The notes: generated from the letters alone by a model not told the origin. DNA of 64,000 nucleotides from Lenzites betulinus (GCA_022264855.1 JABYQU010000043.1:1-64000), one strand, 5' to 3'. Shown: positions 34,226 through 46,700, numbered from the stretch's first letter. Numbers and translations: made by a program.

Positions 34226-35635
34226 CTACCATGCAGTATGTCCACCGCTCACCAGTACGCTGTGCAAGACGGGAGTCAGTCCACACGTCCATTCCCCATG
34301 AACGAAAGATACGCACTCGCCACCCGTGCAAAACGAGCTCGCATCGCTCGCAAGCCACACCACGGCGCCCCGCAGCTCGTGCGGCTCCCCAATACGTCCC
34401 ATCGGAGTCGTCCTCTCTAATGCCTCTCTCATTCCATGTTGAGCGTTTATGAGCCCAACGACCATTCTGCAATAACAGAAGTCAGTACCATGATGATATG
34501 CCCGGCAAGACAGGGGCAGCGTCGTGGAGGGAACGTACGGCGTCATGATGTAACTCGGGCTGATCGTATTGACACGGATACCCTTCGATGCAAGCTCGCA
34601 AGCAAGGCTGCGCCCCATCTGCAGCACGCCGGCCTTAGAGAACTCATACTCGTAGCCGCCCACGTTCTAAGAGATTATGAGCACCAGCTATCATCCAGGT
34701 GTGGCAGGAAACTCACTCACAATACAAATGTGCCCCGCGACGCTGGCGAGGAGAATGATGCTCCCTGAGGAGGCGAAACGCTCCATCTGCTGGCCGGCAG
34801 CCTGGGCCGTGAAGAGCACGCCCTTGAGGTTGACGTCGAGCACCTAGTTAAATATCATAAGCTCAACTCTGCGGACGCCCCCAGAAAACCAGGGCCGGCG
34901 GACCAGGGCGCACCTTCTGCAGTTGCGCATCAGACATCTGGAGGATGCCCCCTTTGGGCGAGTCACCTACGATGCCCGCACAGGCAATGCATGTATCCAG
35001 CCGGCCCTCCCGGTCTCCTATCATCTCGCCAACCTTCCATATACCTTCCTAAAATGCGCAAACAAATGAACGCGTGAACCACCCGCCATGGCCACTGCAC
35101 CGTCGCGTCTTACCTGATCTCTGACGTCGGCATGGATGTACTCCAGCCGCCCTTCACCGGGTTTCCCCTTCATGCGAGACACGTACTCGCGTGCCTTCTC
35201 CCAGTCCGCACCAGGAGTCTTCGCGATATCCACACAGTAGACTGCTCGTGCACCAGCCTCGATGAGAGCGAGCGCGCTTTCAAGGCCGAGCGAGCGATTC
35301 CCACCGGTGACGAGCGCGACCCTGTCTGTCAGTGCGAATTCGCTCTTGAAAATCGTCGGCGATGCTGTGTCGTCGTATCAGTGCATGGAGATTGGATGAG
35401 TGCTGATCAGTGCCGGCATCCGTAACAAGGCTGGGAACGACGTACGGGTCTCAGATTGGCCAAGTTGCAAGGCCCTGGCGACGCCAACTGGGGTTCCGGA
35501 CGTCCCGGTAGCGGTTGGGTTCCGCCTGAGGCTTGGGCTTGTCGATAGCGTCGCACGCCCGAGCCTCGTGCAGCTTCCGAATGCCTTGCATGAACTGGCG
35601 CACTTTGCGCCCGCACGGCTGAGCATCATAGCCAT
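34226..35635 (-). CDS. SDR-A': short-chain dehydrogenase/reductase (right copy)
   Basis: Seven exons on the minus strand: 35635-35446, 35364-35114, 35048-34914, 34843-34721, 34666-34539, 34466-34317 and 34259-34226, giving 336 residues. It has the same exon lengths as SDR-A except for one codon in exon 1. TGGNRSLG (83-90) keeps the unusual Ser, so that change predates the duplication. The catalytic pair is Y240/K244 (YEFSK), and it ends VLVSGGHTAW. A presequence-like N-terminus is present. It lies 597 nt upstream of SDR-B' in the same orientation, repeating the arrangement of the left copy. Substrate unknown. Confidence 0.9.
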
Positions 35636-36707
35636 ATCGACAACGACGGTGCTGTCCAAGCTGCATCGATGCCCAGAAGGGCAGCTGGATATAGCCGGAC
35701 CTTAAGGCCACGTAAAAGAACCAGAGTCGAAGGCGAAACTTGAAAGGCTTTCGGGAGTCGCGTGTGCCGGCCGTTCCCACCACCGGTGAGAACCGACACG
35801 CTTGTCAGAGTGGGCCTTCGTGTGTGCGCATTCTATGCTGCTGCTATGTTTACTCTCAAGAACTGTTCAGATTTGTTCAAGAACTGACGACACATTGGAG
35901 ACAACCAACTTGAATTTGAAAACCTGGTGGTAGTGGAGGATCAACGGATTGTCTGTCCAGAGAAAACCGGGACGCCAACGCGATCTTGTCCCTGTTAGAT
36001 GGTATAGCAGTGTACGTGATTAGAACATCGTTAGAGCCAAGACGGGATGACCTCAACCTACCACCTGACAGACTCTTACCTCGGCTTGCCCCATGCCAAT
36101 CGTGTCCAGTACTTCGAATTCAGTTAGTGCTACTAGGCCCATATATATGTTGTGTCAAGCGGGACGAGCCGAGGCCCATGCACTCGGCGGGGTTCTGTCG
36201 GAGTGGGAATATGCGCAGGTGGCGTTAACGTTTTGTCAGAGTGCGAATATCGTAATTGCCTTGAAGTCTCCTCCTACGCCCTCGATGTGCTTGCCAGAAT
36301 TAATTCTATAGTCTGTCGGCGACAAGGTCGTGAACATAGTACGAGAATACGATAGTTCAGACCAAGACGAGATGACTTACAACATTTGCGGAGGTGCCAT
36401 GGCCAGTGACTAACGCTCTCCTTGCATAGTAGATGATTGTACTTATGTAGTACTGCCTTGCACAACGTTAAGTCGTTCTCGCCGCGCACACATACTGACC
36501 GCGGCGCGAATGCCAGTTCCGCTACAATTGATGATATGCGACGAGTGAGGTTGTATACAGGTATTGATGTATAGACGTCTATACTTCGTGAGACATGCGT
36601 CGATGCACTTGTTATCCAAGTTGATTCTCGTACCACTGCCGGTGCCTGCGGGTGGTCGAACGACGTGCTGAGACAGAAAAATGGAAAGTCCAGGAGGCGA
36701 GTCATGA
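35636..36707. other. SDR-A' upstream region and outer edge of the duplication
   Basis: Duplication homology ends near 36095. At 36040-36115 the plus strand keeps a degraded trace of the FunK1-like sequence seen at 13631-14006. The rest to 36707 is AT-richer and shows no gene. Confidence 0.45.
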
Positions 36708-39394
36708 TCACAGCGGCCGCCAGCCGTCCCCCGCAGGCCACTTCAGGTCGTCCCTCTGCAGCACCATCCGCGCCCGCGCGCCGTCGTCCACCACCGCGAC
36801 GTCCACGCCGCCCTCCCGCCACCGCCTCGCTCGCTCCTCCACCCGCGCCCGCTCCCTCTCACTGTCCTCCCCCGAATCATGGTCCAGACTGCTCTCGTCG
36901 TCCCCCGCCTCCCCTCCACGGCTCCACCCCCGCCCCGCCCCATCCTCCTTCAACCCCCCACCCTCGCCCGCGAGCTTCGCCTTCATCTTCGCCCCCGCCC
37001 CCGCGCGCCCCACCCTTCCCGCATCCGCACCCTCGTCCGCGCCCACATCCACATCCGCGTCGCCGTCGACGTCATCCATGAGCCGCGCCTCGCCCTCGCG
37101 GCGCATCCAGCGCGGCCCGTGGGCGCCGTGCTGCACGAACCCACGGCGCGAGAACGCGCCCTCCGCCTTGAAGCGCGCCGCGTCGAGCGCGGGCTGTGCG
37201 CGCAGCTGCAGGCTCGTGAACGTCTTCTGCAGGCTCCCAATCGCGCCGTCCGGCGTGAACGCAGACTCGCGCGAGCGGTCGCGTCCCTCCCGCCCGCGCT
37301 CGCGCTCGCGTTCGCGCTCGAGTTCGCGCTCGAGTTCGCGTTGGCGCTCGCGCGTCGTGGAGAGCGAGAGGTGCCGGGAGAGCATGAGGCTCGACGGGGA
37401 GGACGCGGAAGATGCTGGCGGGGCGGGGTTCGCGAAGGGCGAGTCGCCCGCCTGCGACGTCGGCGTCAGCTGCACGCTCTCCGGTCGTTTCCGGCGCGGG
37501 GGCGGCGGCACGGGCGGCGTTGACGGCTGGTGCATCGACTTTGAGCGGATGACGCGTGGGGAGTGGTTCGACGAAGATATCGGCTGGTCCGGGTCAGTGG
37601 GCGCCGCGGCGCTGGGCTTGCGATCCGGGTGCAGCGGAGGCGGCTCCGGGGGCAGCTCCGAGAGCGGTCGTGGGGGCGTGCGCGAGGGGGAATTATTCTG
37701 CGAGGCAAAACGGCGCGCAGGTGGGGGCGGCGGGGGGTCCGAGGGGAACGCGCCGCGCTTGAATGGCGCGAGCTTCGCCGTGGCCACCTGCTCGAACGAG
37801 CGCGCCGTACCGGCCGTCGACGCCGGGGGACTGAGATTGCGTCGCGGCGGGAGTGAAGGTACGCGTCGGTGCAGGGACATCGGCCGTTCCGCCGAGCTTG
37901 CTGACTGCGCAGAACGGGAGGACGTGGACGCGCTGCTTGGCCCGGGACCCGGGCCCCACCCGGTGCTCTCTTTGACAGGACTCCTACTGCGGACACGCCG
38001 CACGCTCCCGGCATTGACCGCGCCCGCCGAGCTGCTCTTGAGCACTTCCATCACGCGTTCTTGCTCAAGGCGCTGTTCGGCCTTCTTCAGACTCTGTGCA
38101 ATGCGCGTGGCTTGCAACGACTGTTGTATCAAGACGTTGGGATTGTTCGTTGACACGCTCCGTGTTGGGAGTGCCGGTACGGGCGGGATTTCACGCGCAG
38201 GTTGCGCGTGTGGGGCGCCAATGGAAGAATGACGGGGCGGAGGAAGGATCGGAGGTTTGCGTGGGGGGAGTGGGGGCGTTTTGCCATCCTGTGAGACAGA
38301 CGCGGATGGCCGGAGGCCTGGGAACATGGGCGTGCTCGCTGGCGCAGACTGCGGCGGGACATCTTGCGAGCCCCTACGATTGAGAAACGGATTGTTTGGC
38401 TTGGGTGGTACGGAGGGTGGAGGAGGACGTGTGGAAACTGCAGGGGCTGAGACAGGTGAAACAGCCGGTTGAGCAGGTGGCTGGTTAGTTGGATGCGCCG
38501 CGAAGAATGGGTTATGGTCGGGAGGAGGGGGTGGGTCAGGGGTAGGTTGGAGAGATTGCGGCACTTGGGCGTGCGTGTTGGATGATACCCGCGGCTGTTT
38601 GCCTAATGGCGAGGGCGATCGAGACGCTAGTTCGTCCGGGTGCGCTGTAGGGAAGCATGTTAGCATACTATGAAACGGAACTTACGCCAGGACCCGAAGA
38701 GTAGACGACGATCCCGGTGCCAGGCCAAACTAGAGCAACATATATGCCTCATGCTCTCGTCGTCGGAGTGACGACGCCTGCGAGCGGCAGCATGGTTTCA
38801 TTGAACACTACAACCCCCGGATCCCACGAGCTAGCCAAGGCAGCTATAGCAGCCATTCCGGCGCATACTGTGCGGATACAGTGGGCGTACTAGTGCTTCG
38901 CGTAGGAACGTTTATCCCCAGGAAGCTTCTCATGGTGCATGTTCCGAACATGGCAAGTGGCACGCTCTGCGGCGGAGGGGTAGGGGAGAGTGTGAACGAG
39001 GGACAACTGACCTTGAACGAAGACCAGACTAGGATCGACATCCTTTCCTCCCAGTACATGCGACACAAGCCGGAGTACAGCTAGCAGTTGGCCTCCGGAG
39101 ACGACGTCTACTGGTCGGAGGTCAGGACAGAAAAGACGGAGGATCTATGAAGACGATAAGGCACGATCCGCGCAGGGGCACATGTGCACATACCGAGTCC
39201 AAAACGTGCAGAGCAATAGACGGGTAACGACCCCTGAGCCAAGCACGCACTTCACGGACGCCAACGGTGAGTGTGTCGTATTGCGGGGAGGGCCGACCGG
39301 GATCGCAATCGACGATGTCATGGATGGAGGAGGTGTAGGTTGTGAACTCGGCCTCGTTGAGGGCGGAGACGTGGAGGGTAAGAGGCCGGGACAT
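36708..39394 (-). CDS. Proline-rich NPF-motif protein with EH-like N-terminal domain
   Basis: Three exons on the minus strand: 39394-39194, 39144-39012 and 38644-36708, giving 756 residues. Residues 1-110 form a helical segment ending FVQ, preceded by GGQLLAVLRLVSHVLGGKDVD. This resembles the second half of an EH domain, but no clear EF-hand loop is seen. The rest is disordered, rich in Pro, Ser and Arg, with NPF motifs (DHNPFF, NNPFLN), many PPxP stretches, a Glu/Arg repeat and an acidic C-terminal part. NPF motifs bind EH domains in endocytic adaptors, so a role in endocytosis is inferred. The intron between exons 2 and 3 is 367 nt, much longer than its neighbours, and could hide a small exon or be cut at other sites. 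Confidence 0.68.
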
Positions 39395-42331
39395 TGGGCA
39401 TTCCGTGTTCGTCGTCGTCGTCGTGGTTGGCAGCTGCGGGGCGTGGGGAAGGTGAGGCGAGGGCCGGGCGGAGGGAGGAGGCGGCTGAGGACGGCAGAGA
39501 AGACGCGAGGCAAGGCGCGGTCGGCGCGGCACAGCTTGGCGCGGTCGCGTCCGCACCAGACGCCCGCCCGCCATGACCCATCCTCCTCCTCGTCGGCATC
39601 CACCCGTCCTCGCCGCGCCAGTGCGCTCTATGGGCTGACACGAACATACTGAGTGCGGGATGCTATACGAAGACTCCGGCTGAAATGTACCCAACAGAGC
39701 GCTCTTCGCGACCGACACGGCACCCCGCGCGAGCACGGTGAACAACTCTCAACTTGATCGTATGCGCAAGGCCGCGGGTGAATGGATCGAGCCAAACGCA
39801 AGTGCAAGAGCGGAGTCGTCGTTAGTGCATTCTGACGTGACGATGTCTCTCAGAAATAGTTGCCAGTCAATCTGATCCACAACGTTGTCTAACCATCTGA
39901 ATATCAATCGAACAGGTCCAGGCTATGTCACAGTCGACTAGCACAAACCGGGTGCGGGGTTATTCACCCCAGACGCAGGACGCTGCGTTCCAAACAGACT
40001 TACCAACATCACAGCATCGGACTGCGACGGGTGCACATGACAAGCCCAGTGTGCGAAGCAGCCGCGAACTTACCACCTTAAAGCCACTCTGAAAAACTTC
40101 TGGAGCACACGTCTTGTTCTCGGAACCAGTGTGAGCGCACAAGCGTGTTCCCCCATATGTCCTTGCCTTACGAACCGTTTTTGCTAGCCTGACCTCCTAC
40201 CTTCTTGCGGCATGACGGCGGTAGATAGAGTCTGATGGCCGTCCGCTCTTCACGATCTCCATTCCCTACGAGCTTCGCTCGCGTCCGTCGGCGTCCTCGG
40301 TTTCCTGAATCTAAACCCTTTGAAGCCACAGATTTGTACAACCATCTGGTCCCGACCTCATCAGACCGGACAGCTCGAATCTCGCTGTCTCGGATCTCGC
40401 TACTGAACTCGCCTTCTTCTTCACAAGCTGCGCGGAACCCGCACTCGTACTGAACACATCCACACCCTCGGTTTCTCATACAACCCCGCCGCCCAAGCTT
40501 CTTCCGGTGGGGCTCCGACCAGAAAGCAAGCGGACCCCGCGGGCTTGCTCATCACCGTGGAAGATGCTGTTGTTCCACTCCAATGTGATGTGCTCTTGTC
40601 GTACGAACCTCCTGGTATCTGTGCTTCGCGGGCGCGGCGCCAGGGCAGCAAGCAATCTGGGATGCCTCCCTGGTCCCGCGCGTACGTACGCCCTCCGTGC
40701 TTGTCAAACGTCATCTCGCCCCCGCTATGCCCGCGGACGCTCGGGCGGGAGCGAGGCCTCCCGCGTTCCGTGTCCGCACACGATTCGCGACCGCCGACGC
40801 CACCCAACCGATATCGATGAACCCCGTCTCGCCCGCAGGCGTAGTCCGTGACTACACGCCATCTGTCAACATTTGGATCTCAATAGTATGCGCCTTCACC
40901 CCTAGCTCGCACCGCAGCATCGTCTCCCGCCAGCCTCGACTCTCGACTCCGCCGCCTCGCAGCAACCGGAAGCCACCGTCACCAGGTCTGAGACTCATCT
41001 CAGCGCCGACTGTAGGTCTGGTCTATGCCCACCTGCGCATAGCTCGCCGCGCCCTCGCATGTGCCAGGCAGCAACCACCGACGCACACACGCGCGCGCTG
41101 CGATCACGCCCCCGGTGCCTCGTTCGCTCGTCGAATCGTTCCGCACGGAAGCGCGCGATCGCCGAGCGCAGACGGCTGGCGTTCAGTATACACGCCCCCT
41201 TGCTATGCCATTCTGGGCGACGCGTCGAACTTGGCGGCCGGCGCGCGTCCCGGCGGCGCCCGCACGCCGCGACGCCTCGCCCATGTGGTGGCCGCCACAC
41301 GCTCGCAGCGACTTCTCCGCCTTCTGCGAGTCTTGTTGATCATGATCGATGCGAGGACATAGGCTATCGCGCGCGGATCGATGGGCGGGGGAGTCAGGAC
41401 GTCTCGCTTGTATTTTACAGCTCGCGCTACGCGATAGATGCATGTTCCTTGTCATGGAACGGACGAGAGTGAGCTAACATCTCAACATGTGTGTCGTTAA
41501 CTCCGCGCGAAGGTTAGAAGAGGTAGAGAAGCCCAGGGAGACCCAGACATCCACGAGGTCGTTTAACGTTCAACACCCACCGCCCTCAGGGTCTGTGCAT
41601 GTGAGTACTGAGTGCACAGCCCGTCGGTCGTTCCGGCGGGGTTGCGCAGTTCGATAATGATTCTGTCAGCTCTCCGCGGCCAGCCAACGCACTGGGCGGC
41701 GGCGGACGCGTCTAGACGGCCTTCGACGGCGGAGTTCGGACAGTATCTCAGACACTCAGCCGTACAGCAACGACGAGCCGTCAACTCTGCATTCGTGTTC
41801 CTGGCAGGGTGGCGAGGACCTCATGACGCACCTTGTACCTTCATCTTCTCTCCGTTGACAACGGGCGCGGTAGCCGAGCAACTTCCTTTAGACCGCGCGA
41901 TGTGATGCCCACCACGGTCGGGGTTATGACTATGCCATGACCAATGGCCGCGCTTCACCTATCCTTGTTCCTTCCGGACACGCGGGGATCGATGTTTGCA
42001 TGGTGCAGAGGCAATTTGCCAATCAGCAGCCGAAAGCGCGCCGTAGAAGCTCGGTATAACCAGCGTGCCCGCAGCCGCGGCTCGGATAAGTTCAACACCA
42101 CGTCGTTTCGTCAAGGGGTCGTACACCGGAATGGTATTTCGGAGAACCGTCCAGCAAATATAGAAACATAGCATACGGCAGCCGTGACGGCTGAACTAGC
42201 ACGCCCGTCAGCGGCGCATCACAATACAGAAATATGCCGCCACACACCGAGCGACGAGGTAATACTGTTACAGCGCAGCACACTGGGGTACCGCGCGACC
42301 ACCAGCGGCGGCCCAAGGGCCTCCAGGACGA
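39395..42331. other. Long intergenic region, possible gene debris
   Basis: No complete gene is supportable. A 53-codon frame from 39925 and frames at 40235-40453 and 40545-40820 have protein-like composition (PESKPFEATDLYNHLVP; LLITVEDAVVPLQCDVLL) but do not join into one model. They may be debris of a decayed gene. The remainder is GC-rich spacer without recognisable elements. Confidence 0.4.
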
Positions 42332-43129
42332 TCACCAGACGCTCTGCGTGGGACCCGGGCTGGACGGGATGCTCTGCGGCATGACCGTCGGCCGAGGTGC
42401 TTCCCTCACAGGCTCGGGCTCCTTGCGGTATTCGATCTTCTCTACCCGAACCTCGCCTTCTATGAGCTGGTACACGTAGGTAACAACAACGGGGCCCTGG
42501 ATGTCCATGAGCGCGAAAGAGGGCGTAGGGTCACTGTAGTGACCTTGCGTAAGACGACCGGCGCAAAGTCTGTATTTGCAACGTTGACGTACCCATTGTA
42601 AGAGCCTATCCAGGCGCCTGTGGCTGAACCAGGGTTGACGAAGAAACGGCCATCATACTCCACCGCTTGGAAACTGGGGGACGTTCGAGAGTGCGTGCCG
42701 AAGAGAGGGGGGTTACTCACGTATGGGTGTGCCCAGAGACGAGAACGTCCACATCCAGCTGCCTTGCAATCGCGTTTAGCGAGTCCAGGTCCCCCGTCGG
42801 CACGCTTTGGTGCCCATGGATGACGCCAATTCGAATGGGTGTGTGCGCGACAGTCACGGACAAGGGGAACGAGCTCTAGCGGTTGCAATTGTTGAGTACT
42901 TGATGCGCCGTCGCGTATGGCGTATTCGCACCTCGTCATAGTCTCCTCTTACAACATGCACGTCTGGTGAGACCGTCCGGAGGTACTCGTAGGTTTCGCG
43001 GTCGCATACATTGCCCGTGCAGAGGATCTGCTGTATCTTCCCGGGGACAAGGAGCTTCTTGAACTTTGCAGGAAGATCGTGTATTCTGTGGGGTATGTGC
43101 AGATCGCCTATGACAAGAACCAAGACCAT
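42332..43129 (-). CDS. vps29: Retromer subunit VPS29
   Basis: Four exons on the minus strand: 43129-42932, 42875-42721, 42673-42593 and 42533-42332, giving 211 residues. The calcineurin-like phosphoesterase fold is clear: GDLHIPHR (8-15), [33 protein letters not shown] and [10 protein letters not shown] in the usual order. In Vps29 proteins this fold no longer works as a phosphatase and instead scaffolds Vps35 in the retromer coat, which returns cargo from endosomes to the Golgi. The C-terminus is about 20 residues longer than in the animal protein ([16 protein letters not shown]), as in other fungi. Divergent from mdm35, with 223 bp between start codons. Confidence 0.95.
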
Positions 43130-43352
43130 TGCTGCCAAGTGTGGGAGGGGGAGGAGCGAACGTGAACGCGGCGGCGGCGACGCGCAGCGGGCCCGGTGGG
43201 CGCTATGTGCGCATGCGGAGGACCACGTGGCCGCATGTCATGGGCGCCTGTGTGTCCTTCACTTGTTTGTCCTCGTTCGTCCTCCCCGCGCGTGCTACAC
43301 ATCGCGCATTTGTGCCCGTCGCTCGTTCTTGTTTCCTGCGGGGTGTCCGGCC
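43130..43352. promoter_or_regulatory. Bidirectional promoter of vps29 and mdm35
   Basis: A 223-bp gap separates two divergent start codons. No TATA box is evident on either side. Confidence 0.5.
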
Positions 43353-43718
43353 ATGTCACAGAGTCTCTCAGAGGAGTGCACGCCGCTCAAGCGCGACTAC
43401 GATTCCTGCTTCAATGCCTGGTTCGAGGGCTACCTGGAGCCCGCGGTCTCTGCGTCTGCGAACGCGGAGCAGCGGACGAAATTCGCACAGCAGAAGGCCG
43501 CTGAGTTTGAGAGCTCTTGTGGGAAGATATGGCAAGAATACCGACAGTGCATACAGGTGTGTGAACTGCAGCCAGCCACGCCCACTCTCGTCACCGTTTC
43601 CCTTCTGCAGAAAGCAGTGAAAGACAAGGACCTCGGGGCTCTCTTGGATCAGGCACGCTCGGAGAACCCGCTCAAGGATCCCCCACCACCACCTCCTGCG
43701 AACAGCTCTGGTTCGTGA
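43353..43718 (+). CDS. mdm35: MDM35/TRIAP1-type twin-CX9C protein
   Basis: Two exons, 43353-43556 and 43611-43718, giving 103 residues. Twin CX9C motifs, C9-X9-C19 and C56-X9-C66, and the signature CFNAWFEGYL identify the Mdm35/TRIAP1 family. These intermembrane-space proteins are imported and oxidised by the Mia40 relay. They form complexes with Ups1/PRELI proteins that carry phosphatidic acid or phosphatidylserine between mitochondrial membranes. The C-terminus is Pro-rich (DPPPPPPANSSGS). Length and exon structure fit the family. Confidence 0.95.
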   Translation: MSQSLSEECTPLKRDYDSCFNAWFEGYLEPAVSASANAEQRTKFAQQKAAEFESSCGKIWQEYRQCIQVCELQPATPTLVTVSLLQKAVKDKDLGALLDQARSENPLKDPPPPPPANSSGS

Positions 43719-46700
43719 TACACATGACCTCCGTGCTGTAAGATCCAACATTTCTTCCGGCTTTTCTCATGTGCTCACGTGAGAGCAGAGTTGGTTTATA
43801 GTCCCTGCTAGAACGTTCAGCCCGTTATATCTTATAGGTAGGCATTCAACGCCTGAAACCTCTGTTGTATTGATCCCGGCCTCATGATTCCTACAGCAGT
43901 CGTTAATGTCCAAGCACCTCCGCTCAGCCAGGTGCCATGCTCACTGTACACAACCACCATCTATTCAGTATTTTCAACGGAGCATGAATTTCCCCTGTGT
44001 CGGCTGCCCTGAACATCTCGGTCGCCGGGAGCTTGGGACTTGGGTAGGGTGGATATTCTCATCAGACCCCGCGACGTCCCGAAATATTTCACGAGCACAT
44101 GCCGTAAATCGTGTTTTAGTCCGACGAAGCTCGCCAGATACCACTCCCAATCACGCGAGCATATCGCACGGCTATTCCTGCTTACAACGGCTCGGGTGAC
44201 TGAGCCTGCACCCACGCACCCAAACGTAAAAATCCCAAGGCGACTCCCACCCTGATACGGTTCAATATCAACGGTAGATCCGCCCGCCAGAGCCCGTGGC
44301 TCACCCACTGGACGTCCGCTCACCGTTCAAGCATAGTGCCTCCACCTCAAACGCGGCGACTGTTCGCAAACAGCCATATTGGACGGTGAGCAGGAGGCTT
44401 GCACGCCGCGCATCTCGCCGTGACACGGACACTCCGACGCGCTTGATGCAGCGCCATAGATCGACCGCACGCGAGCCGTCCGGGGTGCCTGTAGGGTCCC
44501 CCGCACGCGCCGTGGGCACGCATCTGTCTCCCGCACGACGAGGGAAATCTTCCGGGATCCGGTCGTCGAGCGCGGCAGGCGCAGCGGCCTTCTAGCGGTG
44601 CGTTTGTGGGTCCACGGCCCACTTCGGTATAGCATTCGGAGGGGCACGCGGCGGGGCGGCGGCACGCCCGCGCGCGTGCGTTTCGCGAAGTCTCAAACGC
44701 GTGCCCGCGCTTCCCTGCCCTGCCCACCGCGCATTCGGATTCCGCGTCGCCTCCGCGCACGCACGCTGTCAGAGCTGAGAGCATCCACACCCCCGCGAGC
44801 CCCGCCGTGTGTCCGCCGCGGCCATGCACGCCGCCCGTCGCCACCGAGCTCGCTCCCGCCGTCGGGGTGCCCGCCACATTTCCGGCGGGCAGGCAGCACG
44901 CAGCAGCACGCCCCCGTCTCTCCATTCAGACGTATACGGTACAGCGGCTAGGCCCCGCGCACGCGCACGCGCCGGCCTCTGAGTTCGAACTTGTGCAGCA
45001 CTAGCAGTGTCGGCAAGCGACGCCGCAATCACGCCCGTCTCCTAGCCCGCTGCCCAGCTTCCTGCGCCCCGGCGCGCTCCTCCCTGGTGACGTGACGTGC
45101 CAGCGCCGCCGAACAAGCTTGAAGCAGCGGCGCGCTGACGTCTTCCGGCGTCCCGCAGGCTAGGCTCGCGAGCGGTGGCAGCGCTAGGTAAGTCTCCCAG
45201 CCCGCGGCACAGTCGCGCCCCTCAGGCTCGAGCGCACCCGCCCGCCGCCCGCGCACGCTCGCCCACAGCCGTGACGCACCCAGAGCCCCGGTCCCTGGCG
45301 CTAGCGGTGCACGCCCCGGCGCGCCCTCGTCAACCTTGCGCGCCGTGCAGCCGTCCCAGGCCCTCCCTCCGCCCGCCCAACAAATTCACGCACCCCGCGG
45401 CGCGTGTTTTGAATATGCATCTTCCATTAGTATTGATCATCGCGGCTGCCATTCCAGACCCCGCTCCTGCGTCCTGACAGGTCCTGACCCCGCTCCTGCG
45501 TCCTGACAGGTCCTGACCTTTACTCTTAACTTCTAAGCCTCCCGTCCGACTCGGACTGGGACTCCGACACGCCCCGGGCGTTCGCGACATCTGCACAACC
45601 CAACAGCACGCACGCAGCGGCCGCCGCGACCCATGCGCCCTGCGTCCTGCCATAGGGCGAAACTTGGGCCCGGGATGGACGCCGCAGGGCGGCAGCAGCC
45701 TCAGGCGCAGCCCGCTCTGATGCAGATGACCCACAGTGATACTAAGTACTAAATAATAGTATAGCGCACGGTCATCCGCCCTCGCACCAGTAGTCAGCGT
45801 CCTGACGCTCACGCGCGCCTTAGCCTTGGGCCGAGCGCACCAGATCAGCCAGACCAGGACCAGGGGGGACGGTAACGTTAACAGGCGTTACGCGACTCGC
45901 GGGGAGGCCGCCACGCCAGCCCACCCACGCTAGCGCGATCCCGCCGCCCGCCCGCCAGATCTCGCGAACGGGGGATCGCCCATGGCTAGCGGGCTGCTGG
46001 CGCACGCAGACTCCGCCCCCACGAATCGATTCGATTCGATGCATCAGCCGCATGCGCACGCTCAAGGCCGCGAGCAGTCCGCGCGCACGCGGGGTGATGC
46101 GGGGCCTGCAGGGCCTCCTGCTTTTTCTGCTGCTGCGTTCACTTACAGTACAATAAGTACGGAGACAAAACCGTTGAGCCGAACCGCGGGGGCGCCCCGA
46201 GCCCTGCGCCCGGCCGCCCGTACGTTCGGGGAGCAGCGACGCGACGCGATACCGATGCGGTCGTCAGGCTGCGCGGGTGGCGTCACTGGCGTGCGCTCAG
46301 AGAGGCTAAGGGTCAGATACAGCTCGCGCGCGTTTGTTCGCGTTCGTTCGCGGTCGAGTGGTTGCGGACCGAGGGGGTCGACGTAGTGTTACTATTGTCA
46401 TAGCATGGGCCATGGCACGCTTGATGAGGACCCAGCAGCTCATAGGTCAAGGCCATCGGACCTCAGCGTGAACGCGAGATGCGGATGCGGGTGCGTCGGC
46501 GCTGTGCGCTGTGCCGCCGCTCTGCTCTACTGGAGACCGAGAACCGAGGATCAAACAGGGCCGCACGACACACAGTACGGTGTGGAAATTCGAGCACGAT
46601 CTCAATTTGGTATGAGGCCCGAGGGGCGCGTACGGTACAGGACAGAACAGAACAGAACGTGGTATGTATATGAACAGCAGACCCATTAGGCGCAGGACAG

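Larger units (their letters stand above)
32107..36095 (-). repeat. Right copy of the ~4-kb inverted duplication
   Basis: The reverse-complement homologue of 13995-18105, carrying SDR-A' then SDR-B' on the minus strand. Exons are more conserved than introns and spacers, and both genes are intact. Boundaries were judged by eye. Confidence 0.88.

Noticed and set aside
36652..38232. Plus-strand open frame of 526 codons
   Set aside because: Antisense to the large exon of the NPF protein, whose frame has protein-like motifs and in-frame joins to upstream exons.
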